DNA from: Diabrotica undecimpunctata | Lineage: Eukaryota > Arthropoda > Insecta > Coleoptera > Chrysomelidae | NCBI RefSeq assembly: GCF_040954645.1 | Contig: NC_092806.1 | Location: forward strand, 73,782,141 to 73,846,140 | Direction of reading: 5' to 3' | DNA length: 64,000 bases | In this document: one piece after another, positions 61,340 through 64,000 of the stretch | How positions within the stretch are numbered: the first letter of the stretch is position 1 | Layout: every line of letters starts with the position of its first letter | The notes under the pieces: generated by a model | What the model was told of the DNA's origin: nothing | What the model saw: the letters and a program-made list of their open reading frames with translations, nothing else | Databases searched by the model: none | Program-made: the position numbers and the translations under genes

Positions 61340-63260
61340 CGTCCCGTCCCTTACTCAACCGAAACAGTTAAGGATATGACTTATCTTAATTCTGCCTTTC
61401 TTTACGCTTACTTCAGCTACTTAAACTTGTAAAAACAATCATTCTGGTCCTGACAATATTTCTTATATCTTTATCAAAAAGCTCTCCAACCTAAGCCTAC
61501 TTAAAATACTAGAAATGTACAATTAAATTTGATCATCTAACAAATTTTCCAAACAATGGCAAACATCAATTGTAATACCCCTTAAAAAACCCAAATTAGC
61601 TCAAAGGCCTCACCCAATGCTACAGACCAACATCACTAACTTGATGATTAATAAAAGATCTCTATTGTTCATTGAAAAATATGAGATATTTGCCGGGGAA
61701 CACTCAGGATTTTGACGAAACGGTTCAATCCAAGAGAATATAGTACTTCTAAAAAGTCATATATAGTAGACATTAAACAAAAGACAAGCAGTTGTAGCAG
61801 TTATATTTGATATTGAAGGTGCTTTGGATATTATTAGTAGGCAATATCTAGTAAACAAGCTTATTCTTCATAATATTAATGGTCACATATTTAATTTCTT
61901 ATCTTTCCGATCATTCAGAGTGTCAATGGCATTTTATATTAACCCCAAACTCAAATCGATGGGGTACCGCAGGGATCGGTAAATCGGTACTGAGTCCAAC
62001 GCTTTTTAATCTAGCTATAAGTGATTTATAAATATATATAGATATTCAGTCCTGTAAGAAGACCTAATAATTTAGTGCCATGGACATTCTATGAGACTAT
62101 GCCTAGAAACTAGACTATGGCTGTCAAATATATATCTCTGCTTCTAAGACATACCTTAACCTTTTAAACTGGATTCACGACACGGCCCTTCCTCTTTATA
62201 TACGCTCTTTTCGCTCTAGCCCAGTAGAAAATCTATATTGTGAACCTCGCATTTGGATAAGTTATACTCCGATTTGGAGTATATCCATTGTTTATATCGT
62301 TCACACAATAACCACCTAATAACAACCATAAAATCCCATTCCACTAATCTTAGCACAAATACGTAATGCAATTTCTCTTCCAGAAACACTACTTCTCCCT
62401 CTTCCCAAGTCTCTTCATTGGATCATAATCACTCCTAAATTTATCACCTCACTCACAATGTACGATAAAGATAAAAGTCCTAGAGAACTTATTACGAAAG
62501 CCTTTAAAGAAATTTTATCTACAAATGAATATGACCTAATAATATACACAGATGCTTCAAAAGATGATACATGAGTAGGCTACTCTGTTACAACATTACC
62601 AACAGTAATCAACTCATCCCTTATAGCTGCCCTTTAAAGCGTTCACATTGGCGAATTATTTAGTATACTAAATGCTCTTAAATGCATCTCTCCTCCAAAT
62701 AAGCAGGTCGCTATATGCATAGATTCACTAGCCTCAAAATATATTCACCAATCATCCAATTGTCCTAAATATTCTAGACTCTTACGAGCTTATTACTTCA
62801 CAAAACATAATAGTTACCATAATTTGAGTACCATTCCATATTGGTATAGAAGGGAATGCAATTCCATATCAGCAAAACTTGCCACTGCATCATCTGGCAT
62901 TATAAATAACATCTAAATTTGCAAGGATTTAAAATTTTATATTAAAAGAAGAATCAGATCCATACGGCAACAGCACTGGGATACTAATAGATCAGCCTTA
63001 GATGACATAAAACGTTCTATAAACACCAATTCTACATTTGGTTCTATGTGCCTCTCAAATGAGATCTCATAGTAATAAGATTTCACATAGGTCATTCAAA
63101 ACTAACCCATGGCTACCACCTGATGCCTTCTAGCAACCTTCCTTCCTGTCAAAGTTGTCAATCACACTGACAATCAAACACATACTCATGAATGTGTTTT
63201 CTCAAGAATTTCAAGATTTTCAAGAATTTTTATTCTTTCTACACTTAAATGTATTTTTTT
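61340..63260 (+). pseudogene. LINE with RT and RNase H (I/R1/Jockey group), heavily degraded
   Basis: In scattered frames: FPKQWQTSIVIPLKKP-like text at 61550, AGEHSGF at 61700, a palm remnant at 61800 (VAVIFDIEGALDI), then DGVPQGSV at 61960. RNase H: IIYTDASKDDT (62540), GELFSILNALKCISPPNKQV, AICIDSLASKYIH and WVPFHIGIEGNA. C-terminal zinc region FHIGHSKLTHGYHLMPSSNL then CQSCQSH. Domain order RT-RNase H-Cys end is as in I-group LINEs. It continues to about 63260 without other features. Confidence 0.78.
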
Positions 63261-63469
63261 TTTCAAAATATAAATATATTTTGAGATCTTTAAATCATTG
63301 TTCTAGAATTATTTACTTGTGCCATCTTAGGTTACTAGGGAATAATCCAATGCAGATTCCAGATTGGAAATAATTTTCAATGTAAAATGTTTAAAGGTAA
63401 GAACAGTGTTTTAAAAAAAAATAGTTTGTTTATGATAGTTAATAGACGTAATATATGATATCAATGTTA

Positions 63470-64000
63470 ATGGCAACAAGTTAAACCACCTCGCTGATTT
63501 GGTGATGACATTGTGATTATAGCAAGCACATTCGAGAAATTATGATGGAGGAACTCGCAGACAGCTCCCAATACGACAGCCTAAAAATGAATATGACAAA
63601 AAAAAAACAATGATACACACAGAAGACCCCAGATATATAACTATAAATGGCAATGAGATAGAACAAGTCCACAAATATATTTACCTATGCCAAATTCTGA
63701 CACTTTAAAAAATTTCCAAAGTGCCCAAAGAACCAAAGTGCAGAAATCACTGGAACTGCAAGAATGCCATGGGCAGGATTTGGAAAATTCAATTGGATAC
63801 TTAAGAACCGCAAAATACTTCTTTAGGAGCAAAGTGTTCAATCAGTGCTTCCTTCCTATCATGACATATGGCTCTCAAAACTGGACCCTAACTAAGGCAA
63901 ATATGAACAAACTAGTCACAACAGAAAGTGCAATGGCAAAAAAACAAAAGTCGAGGATATCACAAAAAAATTGCCAAACTCAAATGGAGCCTCACAGGAC
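63470..64000 (+). pseudogene. RTE-like LINE RT fragment, runs off the right edge
   Basis: MIHTEDPRYITINGNEIEQV, HKYIYLCQIL, then shifted RTRMPWAGFGKFNWI-like text, KVFNQCFLPIMTYGSQNWTL and TKANMNKLVTTESAM. Upstream at 63480 LNHLADLVMT is a decayed FADD block. The protein continues past 64000. Confidence 0.85.

Overview
The window is eukaryotic nuclear DNA from an arthropod, most likely an insect. It is AT-rich, has long introns, many (TA)n tracts and a dense load of degraded transposons (RTE-like and Jockey-like LINEs, Penelope-like elements, mariner/Tc1/IS630-like, piggyBac, hAT, Helitron, BEL/Pao and a tRNA-derived SINE). A beetle is possible from the repeat mix, but nothing here fixes the species.

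One host gene is recognisable. Fourteen minus-strand exons between 50693 and 1 encode about 1,137 residues of the Ral GTPase-activating protein alpha subunit (RalGAP-alpha, RALGAPA1/CG5521 type). Reading phase is kept across all thirteen internal junctions, every intron visible is GT-AG, and no exon carries a stop or frameshift. The N-terminal exon(s) lie to the right of 50693, probably beyond 64000. The C-terminal catalytic RalGAP/RapGAP domain lies to the left of position 1. Introns range from about 0.4 to 8.8 kb, and nearly all mobile DNA sits inside them.

Layout from left to right: 1-5029 exons N to L, with an IS630-like transposase pseudogene split by a LINE. 5976-13605 exons K to I, with two palindromic mariner-derived repeats, a BEL/Pao gag remnant and a foldback repeat. 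13606-19611 a large intron holding a 2.7 kb element with ~735 bp inverted arms and one ORF, then Penelope and LINE fragments. 19915-25676 an intron with a ZMYM1-like hAT pseudogene interrupted by a LINE with a clear 14 bp target duplication, plus a foldback repeat. 25912-31261 an intron with a DD41D mariner that carries a nearly complete piggyBac at a TTAA site. 31423-38801 a SINE in a gag-like remnant and a Helitron interrupted by a hairpin repeat. 39574-48362 an intron of nested LINE debris. 50694-64000 the 5' side of the gene, with mariner, Tc1 and Penelope elements including an inverted pair at 55.6-59.1 kb, and an RNase H-bearing LINE.

No operon, phage, CRISPR or bacterial feature is present. 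The transposon genes are independent of RalGAP-alpha. The best candidates for something poorly described are the long-inverted-repeat element at 14.7-17.4 kb and the Penelope units with inverted terminal repeats at 55.6-59.1 kb. All family assignments come from reading translations and from memory of the families; no database search was run.
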